Origin: JACMLD01 sp963705285
GTDB taxonomy: Bacteria; Bacteroidota; Bacteroidia; Chitinophagales; Chitinophagaceae
DNA: 64,000 bases
Reading direction: 5' to 3'
Assembly: GCA_963705285.1 (NCBI GenBank)
Contig: OY970066.1
Coordinates: forward strand, 372,001-436,000
The position numbers were made by a program, and so were the translations under genes. Under the pieces are notes generated by a model. It did no database searches and had not been told where the DNA came from. It worked only from the letters and a program-made list of their open reading frames with translations. Positions 54,518-63,659 of this stretch are shown here, piece by piece; position 1 is the first letter of the stretch, and each line of letters begins with the position of its first letter.

Positions 54518-55483
54518 TCACTGGTGTTCCTGCACAGCACCGCCTTTGTTTTTCCATTGTATGTCAAGCTCAGTAAATTCTTTCAAGTCTGCTTCGCTGA
54601 AAGCTTTTCCGCCCAGGTTGGTAAGATCCGGTTGGCCCGCATTTACCCAGGCGGTATACCAGAAACTGGCTACGGCGTATACCGATTGGCGCATTCTTCG
54701 TTCTACCATGCCGTGCATCATACTATCGTACGCGCGGGCATAACCGGTTGCATATTGGCGCACTAGTATGCCGTTTCTTTCTTCAAAGGCAAAACGGCGG
54801 TCGCTGCCTGTATTGGCAGACAATTGTTTTTCATCCCGCAACACCGTATCGGCAGCGGCGGCGCTTTCAGCCACTCGTTTCCAGATAAAAGAGGCGGGGT
54901 CTGGTATATAATCGGCTTTACCAATAAAAAAGTCCCATTCCTTTGCTTCCAATAATTCTGGTAAGCGGCTTTCCCAGAAACCATGAATGCCTACCTGGTT
55001 AGTGCGTTGCCCGTTGTGATTGCTGCTGGCATGCAGGGGCACATGTGCATCAGCAATATAATGCCCCAGTTCTGCCGAAAATTTCAAAATCTTTGCCTGG
55101 TCTTTTTCTTTAAATGCTGCGGTAAGTCGCTGCAGCATGGTTTGTATCCACCAGGGCACAATGCCATGGGCATTTAATGTTTCTGCAGAATATTTGGTTT
55201 TGGCACTGTCCCATTTGCGGGGCAACTGCGCAAAAGCATCGGCGCCATAGCTGTCAATGTCTATATAATGCCTGGGTGCTTCGGCAGGCAGAATATATCT
55301 TCTTTTATCGGGGTCAACGGCATGCACGGTTAGAAAATCGATCTGCGGTTTGTACAAAACCATCATTTGCGGGGGCAGTAAAAAAACAGCGTAGTAATTT
55401 ATCTGTTTGTGCGCATAAAATCCCCAGCAGTAAGCTGAGTGGGTGCATAGCAGTAGCAATAAAGCAGTTGATAGCTTTTTCAT
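54518..55483 (-). CDS. Zinc-dependent phospholipase C / S1-P1 nuclease-like secreted enzyme
   Basis: 321 residues from the ATG at 55483 (MKKLSTALLL). After the signal peptide (ends A-Y-C) the mature protein starts with W, as needed for the N-terminal zinc ligand. Further ligands are seen in Y-A-H-K-Q-I, R-H-Y-I-D-I-D, L-G-H-Y-I-A-D-A-H-V-P-L-H and H-G-F-W-E-S, the trinuclear zinc pattern of PLC/S1-P1 nucleases. Substrate (phospholipid or nucleic acid) is not decided. Monocistronic. Confidence 0.85.
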   Translation of the reverse strand: MKKLSTALLLLLCTHSAYCWGFYAHKQINYYAVFLLPPQMMVLYKPQIDFLTVHAVDPDKRRYILPAEAPRHYIDIDSYGADAFAQLPRKWDSAKTKYSAETLNAHGIVPWWIQTMLQRLTAAFKEKDQAKILKFSAELGHYIADAHVPLHASSNHNGQRTNQVGIHGFWESRLPELLEAKEWDFFIGKADYIPDPASFIWKRVAESAAAADTVLRDEKQLSANTGSDRRFAFEERNGILVRQYATGYARAYDSMMHGMVERRMRQSVYAVASFWYTAWVNAGQPDLTNLGGKAFSEADLKEFTELDIQWKNKGGAVQEHQ

Positions 55484-55501
55484 GATAGTATAAGGTTTAA
55501 T

Positions 55502-55770
55502 TATTGTGTTGAGTGTTAAGTGATAAATGCTGAGTGCATTTGCAAAGCAAACGGGCATTTTCTAGATCAGCATTTAGCACCTAATCAATGAGGCTGTCAA
55601 ATTAAAGCAAAATTTTGAATGGAAGATCTTACTGCAGATAGGTCAGCAGAAATTTAGATTATTATAATATGAAGGAGAGTAAACATATCACACGCAAAAA
55701 ATAACGGTCAATACACACTGTACAAAAAGAGAACGATCATTCAACACTCAGCACTCAACACTCAACACAA
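55502..55770. repeat. Word-run inverted repeat (GAGTGTTAAGTG family)
   Basis: TTGTGTTGAGTGTT-A-AGTG (55505-55523) pairs with the complement of 55742-55770. An inner pair, AAATGCTGA against a nearby TCAGCATTT (55570), forms a second stem. Nothing gene-like lies in the ~220-bp between. Confidence 0.7.
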
Positions 55771-56397
55771 TTAAGGATGCTTCTCTTCCTCTACTTCTGA
55801 TACACCGCCGCTAATAGCGTATTTAAGCACATCGGAAGAACTCACGTCTTCCAAAATACGCACCTTGTGTTTGGGCACTATATACAATTGCCCCGTCACT
55901 GCATAAGAATTGGGCACATACACAGAAACGTAGTCAGTTAAACCAAATTCGCTGGCATCTTCATCAGTAATAAAACCGAGCTGAAAAACATCTGGTTGAA
56001 AAATACTTACCAGCACTGCTTTTTTAAATTTCCGTTTGTTACCGGCAAAAGCTTCAAAAAAATCTTTGATGGATGAATAGATAAACTTTACCCCGGGCGT
56101 ACGTTCCAGCCATCTATCGAACAAGCTGAAAATACGGCTGGTGAGAAAATTAGAACTTAAAAACCCAATGACAATCAACGCCACAATAATGATTACAAAG
56201 CCCAATCCGTAATTGCGGTTAACAATGCGCCCGTCAAATTCCTTCACCGGAAAAATGGGCAACCAGCTGTCTACAGAAGATACAAACCAGTAAATAAGGT
56301 AAATCGTAATGGCTACCGGAGCAGTTACCAGCACGCCTTGAATAAGATACTGCAATATTTTACGCCAACGCCATTGGTTGCGGGCCGATAAACTCAT
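55771..56397 (-). CDS. DUF502 family membrane protein
   Basis: 208 residues. Two transmembrane helices (~residues 16-36 and ~67-86), with G-V-L-V-T-A-P-V-A-I-T-I-Y opening, T-P-G-V-K-F-I-Y-S-S-I-K and V-Y-V-P-N-S-Y-A-V-T-G-Q-L-Y-I-V at the end: the DUF502 signature. Role unknown; probably a small inner-membrane protein. Confidence 0.9.
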   Translation of the reverse strand: MSLSARNQWRWRKILQYLIQGVLVTAPVAITIYLIYWFVSSVDSWLPIFPVKEFDGRIVNRNYGLGFVIIIVALIVIGFLSSNFLTSRIFSLFDRWLERTPGVKFIYSSIKDFFEAFAGNKRKFKKAVLVSIFQPDVFQLGFITDEDASEFGLTDYVSVYVPNSYAVTGQLYIVPKHKVRILEDVSSSDVLKYAISGGVSEVEEEKHP

Positions 56398-56615
56398 AAA
56401 CTTTTAGATAATAAGGGTGAGCGGCAAAGATCAGACAAAAAAATCATTTTTGCAGGTCTAAATTACTGGCAATCAAAGCCGCCGTATGGCCCTCCCCCAT
56501 GTAAAAAAACTGGTTTGCTCACTAATGGCTGTTAGCCTAGTTTGGATGAATGGCAAAAAAAAAGCCATGGAAACTTCGGTAACAAAAATAGTTTCCATAG
56601 TTTTGTGCCCCAAAT

Positions 56616-57263
56616 ATGACAGAGATAGATACCAAAGCAAGGATCAAATTACAGGCCACCGACCTCTTTATGAGGTATGGCATCCGCAGTGTGAGCATGG
56701 ACGATATTGCCAACAACCTGGGCATGAGTAAGAAAACCATTTACCAGTATTATGCAGACAAAGATGAACTGGTAGATTCAGTAATAGAAGAAGAAATCAC
56801 GCACAATGAAATGTGCTGTCAAACCGATATCAACGAATCGGACAATGCAGTGCACGAACTTTTTCTGGCCATGGATATGGTGCTTGAAATGTTCCGGTCT
56901 ATGAATCCATCCGTTTTATACGATATGGAAAAATACCATCCCCGTGCATACCAGAAGTTTCTTAAGCATAAAAACGATTACCTGTACAATGTTATTCGCG
57001 AAAATCTCATCAGGGGTATGCGCGAAGATCTTTACCGGGATGATATTAACATCGATATTATTTCGCGTTTCCGCGTTGAAATAGTGATGCTTCCTTTTAA
57101 CCCCGCTTTTCAGGCCAAGGTAAAGCACAACCTGGCAGAAATTGAACAGGAAATTATTCTGCACTATTTGTTTGGCCTGGTAAATATGAAAGGATACAAA
57201 CTGATTTTAAAATACAAACAAGAACGAACCAAAAAAACAGTAAGTGATGCAAAGACTAAATAA
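56616..57263 (+). CDS. TetR-family transcriptional regulator of the efflux operon
   Basis: 215 residues. N-terminal HTH: A-T-D-L-F-M-R-Y-G-I-R-S-V-S-M-D-D-I-A-N-N-L-G-M-S-K-K-T-I-Y-Q-Y split across residues ~14-50, followed by a helical ligand-binding domain. Its last 17 nt overlap the following TolC-like gene, so it is co-transcribed with the efflux pump it probably represses. Confidence 0.92.
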   Translation: MTEIDTKARIKLQATDLFMRYGIRSVSMDDIANNLGMSKKTIYQYYADKDELVDSVIEEEITHNEMCCQTDINESDNAVHELFLAMDMVLEMFRSMNPSVLYDMEKYHPRAYQKFLKHKNDYLYNVIRENLIRGMREDLYRDDINIDIISRFRVEIVMLPFNPAFQAKVKHNLAEIEQEIILHYLFGLVNMKGYKLILKYKQERTKKTVSDAKTK

Positions 57264-58644
57264 AATAATAGCATGGATTGGCTTAACGGCACTGGCATTG
57301 CCGGCCCTGGCGCAGGAAAAGCATGCATTTACCATTCAGCAGGCACTGGAGTATGCGAAGAAAAATAATGTACAGGTAAAAAATGCGCTGTTGGGCATCC
57401 GCCTTCAAAGAGAACAAAACAGGGAAATTACCGCGGCTGCTTACCCGCAACTTTCCGGTACGGTAAGCGGCACTTACAACCCTTATGTGGCCACCCAGGT
57501 ATTACCCAACTTTATTTCGCCCTCTGTTTACCAGGTACTGATTGACCAGAATGTAAAAGACGGCAGCGGCAATCCTATTGTACAGCCGGGCGACTTTGGC
57601 AATATTGCCGCCCAGTTTGGTACAAAATTCAATGCCACCGCAGGCGCAGACCTCAGCCAGCTGTTGTTTGACGGGCAGGTTTTTATTGGACTGAAAGCCC
57701 GCAGTACATCAATTGACTGGCAAACCAAATACGCAGAAGTAACAGAGGAAACAGTAAGAACCAATATTTATAAAATTTATTACCAGCTGCTGGTTGGCAA
57801 AACTCAGATAGAATTGCTGGATTCAAATATTGCGCGCATAGAAAAGCTGGCCCACGATACCAAAGAGCTGTACAAAAACGGTTTTGCAGAACAGCTGGAT
57901 GTAAACAAAGTGGAAGTACAATCGGCCAACCTGAACACTGAAAAACTAAAAGCGCTGAACAGTATTTCCAACGGCTACCTGGGTCTCAAATTTTTAATGG
58001 GCATGCCGGTGAAAGACTCGCTGCTGCTGACAGACAGCCTGGATGAGCAACAGATCAAAGACGGTGCATTATCACTCAACGATTATAATTACAAAGACCG
58101 TAAAGATTACCAATATGCAGAACTGGGAAAGAAACTGAACGAGTTCAATATAAAACGTTACCAACTCAGCCAGATACCCACGTTTAGTCTATCAGGCAAC
58201 TATTATAAAAGTGCCCAACGCAATAAGTTCGACTTTTTTGGAAAAGGCGACTGGTTCAATATTTCTGCTATCACCGTAAGAATGTCTGTTCCTATTTTTA
58301 AAGGTTTTGCTACAAAAGCAAGGATTGCCCAGGCTCGGATACAGCTAATGCAAACAGAAAACCAGCTCACCAACCTGCAAAACCAGATAGACCAAGAAGC
58401 GTCAACTGCCAAAGCCAATTTTACAGTGGCCGTAACCACGCTGGATTACCAGAAGAAAAATATGGAGCTGGCAGAAACCGTATACGAACAAACCAAAAAG
58501 AAATATGAAATAGGTACGGGTTCCAATACAGAAATAACTACTGCGCAAACCGATCTTAAACAAGCGCAAACCAATTACATCAATGCGGTGTACGATGCCA
58601 TCATTGCAAAAATTGATTACTTAAAAGCAACCGGTAAACTTTAA
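57247..58644 (+). CDS. TolC-family outer-membrane efflux protein
   Basis: 465 residues from the ATG at 57247 (MQRLNKIIAW); a GTG one codon earlier is less likely. Signal peptide ends A-L-A-Q. Two outer-membrane-efflux-protein repeats with long coiled coils (A-L-E-Y-A-K-K-N-N-V-Q-V-K and T-E-I-T-T-A-Q-T-D-L-K-Q-A-Q-T-N-Y) are typical. Forms the trimeric exit duct. It overlaps TetR and is 10 nt before the adaptor. Confidence 0.93.
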   Translation: MQRLNKIIAWIGLTALALPALAQEKHAFTIQQALEYAKKNNVQVKNALLGIRLQREQNREITAAAYPQLSGTVSGTYNPYVATQVLPNFISPSVYQVLIDQNVKDGSGNPIVQPGDFGNIAAQFGTKFNATAGADLSQLLFDGQVFIGLKARSTSIDWQTKYAEVTEETVRTNIYKIYYQLLVGKTQIELLDSNIARIEKLAHDTKELYKNGFAEQLDVNKVEVQSANLNTEKLKALNSISNGYLGLKFLMGMPVKDSLLLTDSLDEQQIKDGALSLNDYNYKDRKDYQYAELGKKLNEFNIKRYQLSQIPTFSLSGNYYKSAQRNKFDFFGKGDWFNISAITVRMSVPIFKGFATKARIAQARIQLMQTENQLTNLQNQIDQEASTAKANFTVAVTTLDYQKKNMELAETVYEQTKKKYEIGTGSNTEITTAQTDLKQAQTNYINAVYDAIIAKIDYLKATGKL

Positions 58645-58654
58645 ACAACCAACC

Positions 58655-59869
58655 ATGACTACAAAACTTAAATATATGCAACGGATTTTAACGGCTTCCC
58701 TTCTCGCCGCGTTTGTTTTAACAATGGCAGCGTGCGGAAGCAGCTCAAAAGATGGTAACGCAGCTTTAACTGAAAAGAAAGCGCAGCTGGAAAAATTAAA
58801 AGAACAGCAGAAAGCATTGGAAGCGGAGATTGCAAAAATAGATACCGCAGCCGCTAAAGCAGAAAAGCCAAAACTGGTAACGCTGGAAACTATTGCGCCT
58901 TCAGACTTCACGCATTTTCTTGACCTGCAGGGTAAAGTAGAATCGCAGAATATTTCTTACATAGCCCCCCGCAACGGTACTGGTGGCGTGGTAAAACAAG
59001 TGCTGGTTAAAAGAGGCGATAATGTAAGAAAAGGCCAGTTGCTGTTAAGATTAGACGATGCCATACCCAGGCAGAACCTGGTAGCAGCCAGGCAGGGTAT
59101 TGAAAATATAAAGACCCAGCTTTCTTATGCACAGGATTTATACCAGCGCCAGAAGAATTTATGGGATCAGAAAATTGGTACCGAAGTACAACTGATCAAT
59201 GCAAAAAACAATGTACAGAATATAGAGAACCAATTGAAAAGTGCACAGGAATCATTAAAAATTAATGACGAGCAGTTGTCATTTACCAATGTGGTAAGTG
59301 ATGTGGACGGTGTGGCAGAAATCGTAAATATTCGTGTGGGTGAAGTTTTTACAGGTGTACAGGGAACTGCTCCACAGATTTCCATTGTTAACAATAGCAA
59401 TTTAAAAGCCACTGTCAACATTCCTGAAAACTACCTGGGTAAGGTAAACGTTGGCAGCAAGGTAAAAATCACACTGCCCGATTTGAATAAAACACTGGAC
59501 GCAACGGTAACCGTAACCGGCAAATCGATTGACCCCATTAACCGCAGCTTTTTTGTGGAAGCAAAATTACCGTCAGACAAAGATCTTCGCCCTAACCAAA
59601 TTGCCATTGTAAGAATCCAGGATTATAATATTGGCAATTCAATTACAGTACCTGTAAACACCATACAGAGCGATGAAAAAGGAAAATTTGTAATGACCGC
59701 GGTGAAGGAAAATGGTAAAACCGTTGCAAAAAAGAAAACAGTAGTGATTGGACAGTTTTACGGAGATAAGATGGAAATAAAAAGCGGTTTACAGGCAGGC
59801 GATGTAGTAGTAACAGATGGCTACCAAAGTTTGTACGAAGGACAATTATTAACAACAGATTCAAAATAA
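58655..59869 (+). CDS. RND efflux periplasmic adaptor (membrane-fusion protein)
   Basis: 404 residues. Lipoprotein signal with lipobox (A-A-C27), then a coiled coil (~45-70), a barrel-sandwich hybrid (G-T-G-G-V-V-K-Q-V-L-V-K-R-G-D-N-V), an alpha-helical hairpin and a beta-barrel domain. Links TolC to the RND pump. An in-frame ATG at 58676 is an alternative start. Confidence 0.93.
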   Translation: MTTKLKYMQRILTASLLAAFVLTMAACGSSSKDGNAALTEKKAQLEKLKEQQKALEAEIAKIDTAAAKAEKPKLVTLETIAPSDFTHFLDLQGKVESQNISYIAPRNGTGGVVKQVLVKRGDNVRKGQLLLRLDDAIPRQNLVAARQGIENIKTQLSYAQDLYQRQKNLWDQKIGTEVQLINAKNNVQNIENQLKSAQESLKINDEQLSFTNVVSDVDGVAEIVNIRVGEVFTGVQGTAPQISIVNNSNLKATVNIPENYLGKVNVGSKVKITLPDLNKTLDATVTVTGKSIDPINRSFFVEAKLPSDKDLRPNQIAIVRIQDYNIGNSITVPVNTIQSDEKGKFVMTAVKENGKTVAKKKTVVIGQFYGDKMEIKSGLQAGDVVVTDGYQSLYEGQLLTTDSK

Positions 59870-59870
59870 C

Positions 59871-59941
59871 GTAAGGCGTAAAACGTCGGTCGTGGGCACG
59901 CTCACAATTGACGTATGACGACTGGCGATTGACGACGGACG
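59871..59941. repeat. Short reiterated intergenic segment between adaptor and pump genes
   Basis: Words GACGTATGACGACTGGCGATTGACGACGGACGAA show a loose reiteration of TGACGA/GGCGATTGACGA. An open frame extends the pump gene into it, but it is not like any RND N-terminus. Confidence 0.45.
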
Positions 59942-59958
59942 AATTTAAATCAACTGTA

Positions 59959-62900
59959 ATGAGCTCATTTGAAAATATTAAAGATAAGATGAAGGAGTTT
60001 GGCCCAACTACCTGGAGCATCGGCAATAAAGTTTTTATTTACCTGGCTATGGTTTTTGTGAGCCTGATTGGTATCTACCAATTTGTTACACTCCCCAAAG
60101 AACAGTTTCCTGAAATTGTGATACCTACCATTTACGTACAAACGATTTATGTAGGTAATTCGCCCAAAGACATGGAAAACCTGGTGACCAGGCCCATTGA
60201 AAAACAAATCAAGGGTATTACAGGGGCTAAGATCAAAAAATTTACCAGTACTTCGCAACAAGACTATTCTGCCATTATTGTAGAGTTTGATACAGATGTA
60301 AAAACAGAAATAGGCCTGCAGAAAGTAAAAGATGCCATAGACAAATCAAAACAGGATTTGCCTACTGATCTTACACAGGAACCCACAGCGCTGGAAGTAA
60401 ACCTGAGCGATCAGCCGATTATGTATGTGAACCTGAGCGGTGATTATGATCTGCAAAAATTGAAAAAGTTTTCAGATGATTTAAAAGACAGGCTGGAAGA
60501 TCTGCCACAAATCAACCGTATTGACGTGGTAGGTGCGCCAGAACGTGAGTTTCAGATCAATGTAGATAATTTCCGTATGCAAACTGCCGGCGTAACTTTT
60601 AATGATATCAGCAACGCCGTAGCCAGTGAAAATCTTGATATCTCCGGCGGTTTACTTGATGTGGGTAATATGAAACGTACCCTGCAATTGAAAGGGCAAC
60701 TAAAAACAGCCGGTGATATCTCTCAAATATTAGTACGCAATACCGGTGGCGGGCCTATTTACCTTAAAGATATTGCCACCATTATAGATACTACCAAAGA
60801 ACGTGAAAGCTACGCGCGGCTGGATGGCAAAAATGTAGTTACACTCAATATTATTAAACGAAGCGGTGAAAACCTTATTGAAACCAGTGAGGCAGTAGAA
60901 AAGGCAGTAGAAGAATCAAGGGGAGTCATATTTCCCAAAGATTTGAAAGCGGTAGTTACCGGCGACCAGAGTATCAAAACAAAAGCATCTTTTAAAGACC
61001 TGGTAAACTCAATTGTAATCGGGTTTTTACTGGTATTGATTGTATTGATGTTCTTCATGGGTGTTACCAATGCATTCTTTGTGGCCCTGTCGGTACCATT
61101 AAGCATGTTTGTTGCGTTCTTGTTTCTTCCGGCGGCGGATTTAATTATCGGCTCGCATGTGACGCTCAATTTCATGGTGCTGTTTGCATTATTGTTTGGG
61201 TTGGGTATTATAGTAGATGATGCCATTGTGGTAATTGAAAATACCCACCGCATTTTCACGCAGGGACAGGGCAAGTTCAGTGCCTCTATTGCTGCCCGTA
61301 TGGCCGCCGGTGAAGTATTTGTACCGGTATTGGCGGGTACATTAACCATGCTGGCGCCTTTCTTTCCATTGATGTTCTGGCCGGGTATCATTGGTAAGTT
61401 TATGATTTACCTGCCTACCATGCTCATATTTACACTGGCAGCATCGCTGATTGTAGCGTTTATTATGAACCCGGTATTTGCGGTAGATTTTATGAACCAT
61501 CCGGAAGGGGAGCAGGAAGCCAAGAATGCTATTTTTAAAAAACCTTCTTTCTGGATTCCCATTGGCGCAGGCATATTGCTCGACCTTGCTGGTGCAACTT
61601 TCCTCGGCAACTTTTTAATCTTTTTCATGCTGATGGTGTTGCTCAACCGGTATGTATTAGACGGTGCCATTCATGGTTTCCAGCACAGGGCACTTCCCTG
61701 GATCATGGGCCATTACGAAAGTTTATTAAGATGGGCCCTTAAAGGATGGAGGCCTGTTGGTTTACTTCTTGGAACTTTTGGTTTGCTAATATTCTCCTTT
61801 ATTGTATTTATAGCCGCTATTAATATGGGCCGTGTAGGTGTTGTGTTTTTTCCAAAAGCAGATCCCAACCAGATATACGTGTACCTGAAATTGCCGGTGG
61901 GCACCAATGTAGAATATACCGATTCTATCACCCGCATGCTGGAAGGACGGGTAAATAAAGTGTTGGGCACCGAAAATGGCAAGCACAACCCGCTGGTAGA
62001 AAGTGTTATCAGCAACGTTGCCATCGGCGCCAGCGACCCCGCAAGTGGCGACCGCAGTACCCGGAGCGAACTGGGCCGTGTGCAGGTATCATTTGTGGAG
62101 TTTGAAAAAAGGGACGGTGTTTCCACCAAACCCTACCTGGATAAGATACGGGCGGTGATGACCGGTATCCCAGGAAGCGAAATAAGTGTAGACCAGGAAA
62201 GTGGTGGCCCTCCCACCGACCCCCCGGTAAATATTGAAATAGCCAGTGAAGATTTTGATGCACTTATTAAAACTGCTACCAGCCTGAAAAATTATCTGGA
62301 TTCTATACAGGTACCGGGTGTAGAAGAATTAAAAATGGACGTTGATTTAACCAACCCAGAGATTACGCTTACTGTTAACCGTGAGCGGGCGCTGATTGAA
62401 GGTGTATCCAGCAGCCAGATTGGATCACAGGTTCGCACTGCCTTGTTCGGACGGGAGGTATCTAAAATAAAAGAAGGTAAAGACGAGTATAAAATTCAGT
62501 TGCGCAACAATGAAATGCAACGCCAGAGTCTTACCAACCTGCTGAACATGCGTATCTCTTTCCGCGATATGGCCAGTGGTGGCGCTATCAAAAACATACC
62601 CATCAGTTCGCTGGTAACGGTAGAACCCACCAGTACGTTCGGAAGTGTAAAAAGAAAAAATCAGAAACGGGTGATTACATTGCGTTCAAACGTTTTAACA
62701 ACCCAGGGCTACAATGCCACTGCTGTAAACGTGGAGATTGCCAAAGACATCGCCAACTTTAAAAAGAAAGCAGATGGTGTAACCATCAAACAAACCGGTG
62801 AAGGTGAACAGCAGGCAGAAACAGTAGCATTTCTTGGAAAAGCGCTGGCCATTGCACTGATGATCATTCTGGGAGTACTGGTATGGCAGTTTAACTCTAT

Positions 62901-63558
62901 CAGCAAACCGGTTATTATCCTTACCGAGATTGTGTTTAGTATTATTGGCGTATTACTCGGCTTTGCCATTACCGGCATGGAAGTATCTGGTTTAATGACG
63001 GGTCTTGGTATTGTAGGTTTAGCGGGCATAGTGGTGAAAAATGGTATCCTCGTGATTGAATTTACAGACGAGCTCCGCGGGCGCGGTATGAAAACCAGGG
63101 AAGCAGTTATTGAGGCAGGTAAAACACGTATCATTCCGGTATTGCTAACTGCAGTAGCCGCCATACTTGCCTTCATACCCATTGCGGTGGGTTTCAATAT
63201 TAATTTTGTTACACTGTTTTCAGAATTAAACCCACATATTTTCTTTGGCGGCGATAACGTGGCTTTCTGGAAACCACTCAGCTGGACAATCATCTTCGGT
63301 TTGGCATTTGCGTTCTTTATGACCTTGTTTATGGTGCCAGGTATGTACCTGATAGCTGAACGCCTGAGAAGACCCATGCGCCGTATGTTTGGTGGCAGAT
63401 GGATTTCTTTTATGGGTATACCACCGTTAATATTCCTGTTTATGCCGCTGATGATTGTGACATGGGTATCGCATAATATAGATGTTAACCGCAGACGCAG
63501 GAAACTGAAACAATTGAACCGGCCGGCAAATGATGCCTTTACAGGCAGCTGGTTTTAA
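59959..63558 (+). CDS. RND family efflux permease (AcrB-type)
   Basis: 1199 residues from the ATG at 59959 (MSSFENIKDK); an ATG at 59908 would add 17 residues from repetitive sequence. AcrB/CusA-type: first helix at ~25-45, R-P-I-E-K-Q-I-K-G-I in the porter, the proton-relay aspartates D420-D421 in G-I-I-V-D-D-A-I-V-V-I-E, and G-L-V-G-L-A-G-I-V-V-K-N-G-I-L-V-I-E in the second half. It is ~150 residues longer than AcrB, with extra segments before the second porter and at the C-terminus, usual for Bacteroidota members. Exported substrate unknown. Confidence 0.93.
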   Translation: MSSFENIKDKMKEFGPTTWSIGNKVFIYLAMVFVSLIGIYQFVTLPKEQFPEIVIPTIYVQTIYVGNSPKDMENLVTRPIEKQIKGITGAKIKKFTSTSQQDYSAIIVEFDTDVKTEIGLQKVKDAIDKSKQDLPTDLTQEPTALEVNLSDQPIMYVNLSGDYDLQKLKKFSDDLKDRLEDLPQINRIDVVGAPEREFQINVDNFRMQTAGVTFNDISNAVASENLDISGGLLDVGNMKRTLQLKGQLKTAGDISQILVRNTGGGPIYLKDIATIIDTTKERESYARLDGKNVVTLNIIKRSGENLIETSEAVEKAVEESRGVIFPKDLKAVVTGDQSIKTKASFKDLVNSIVIGFLLVLIVLMFFMGVTNAFFVALSVPLSMFVAFLFLPAADLIIGSHVTLNFMVLFALLFGLGIIVDDAIVVIENTHRIFTQGQGKFSASIAARMAAGEVFVPVLAGTLTMLAPFFPLMFWPGIIGKFMIYLPTMLIFTLAASLIVAFIMNPVFAVDFMNHPEGEQEAKNAIFKKPSFWIPIGAGILLDLAGATFLGNFLIFFMLMVLLNRYVLDGAIHGFQHRALPWIMGHYESLLRWALKGWRPVGLLLGTFGLLIFSFIVFIAAINMGRVGVVFFPKADPNQIYVYLKLPVGTNVEYTDSITRMLEGRVNKVLGTENGKHNPLVESVISNVAIGASDPASGDRSTRSELGRVQVSFVEFEKRDGVSTKPYLDKIRAVMTGIPGSEISVDQESGGPPTDPPVNIEIASEDFDALIKTATSLKNYLDSIQVPGVEELKMDVDLTNPEITLTVNRERALIEGVSSSQIGSQVRTALFGREVSKIKEGKDEYKIQLRNNEMQRQSLTNLLNMRISFRDMASGGAIKNIPISSLVTVEPTSTFGSVKRKNQKRVITLRSNVLTTQGYNATAVNVEIAKDIANFKKKADGVTIKQTGEGEQQAETVAFLGKALAIALMIILGVLVWQFNSISKPVIILTEIVFSIIGVLLGFAITGMEVSGLMTGLGIVGLAGIVVKNGILVIEFTDELRGRGMKTREAVIEAGKTRIIPVLLTAVAAILAFIPIAVGFNINFVTLFSELNPHIFFGGDNVAFWKPLSWTIIFGLAFAFFMTLFMVPGMYLIAERLRRPMRRMFGGRWISFMGIPPLIFLFMPLMIVTWVSHNIDVNRRRRKLKQLNRPANDAFTGSWF

Positions 63559-63597
63559 ATATGTAGACGAACATTTGACCCAAAGACTGGAATTAGT

Positions 63598-63626
63598 AAA
63601 ATGCCCTTCGAAAGAGGGGCATTTTT
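63598..63626 (+). terminator. Terminator of the efflux operon
   Basis: AAAATGCCC (63598-63606) pairs with GGGCATTTT (63617-63625) and a T-run follows. It lies 40 nt past the permease stop. Confidence 0.75.
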
Positions 63627-63659
63627 GTTTTAGTAATGGCGTGCGGCAAGCGGGCAAAA

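Noticed and set aside
59908..59958. Upstream start for the RND permease
   Set aside because: The added 17 residues come from reiterated intergenic words and have no similarity to RND N-termini.
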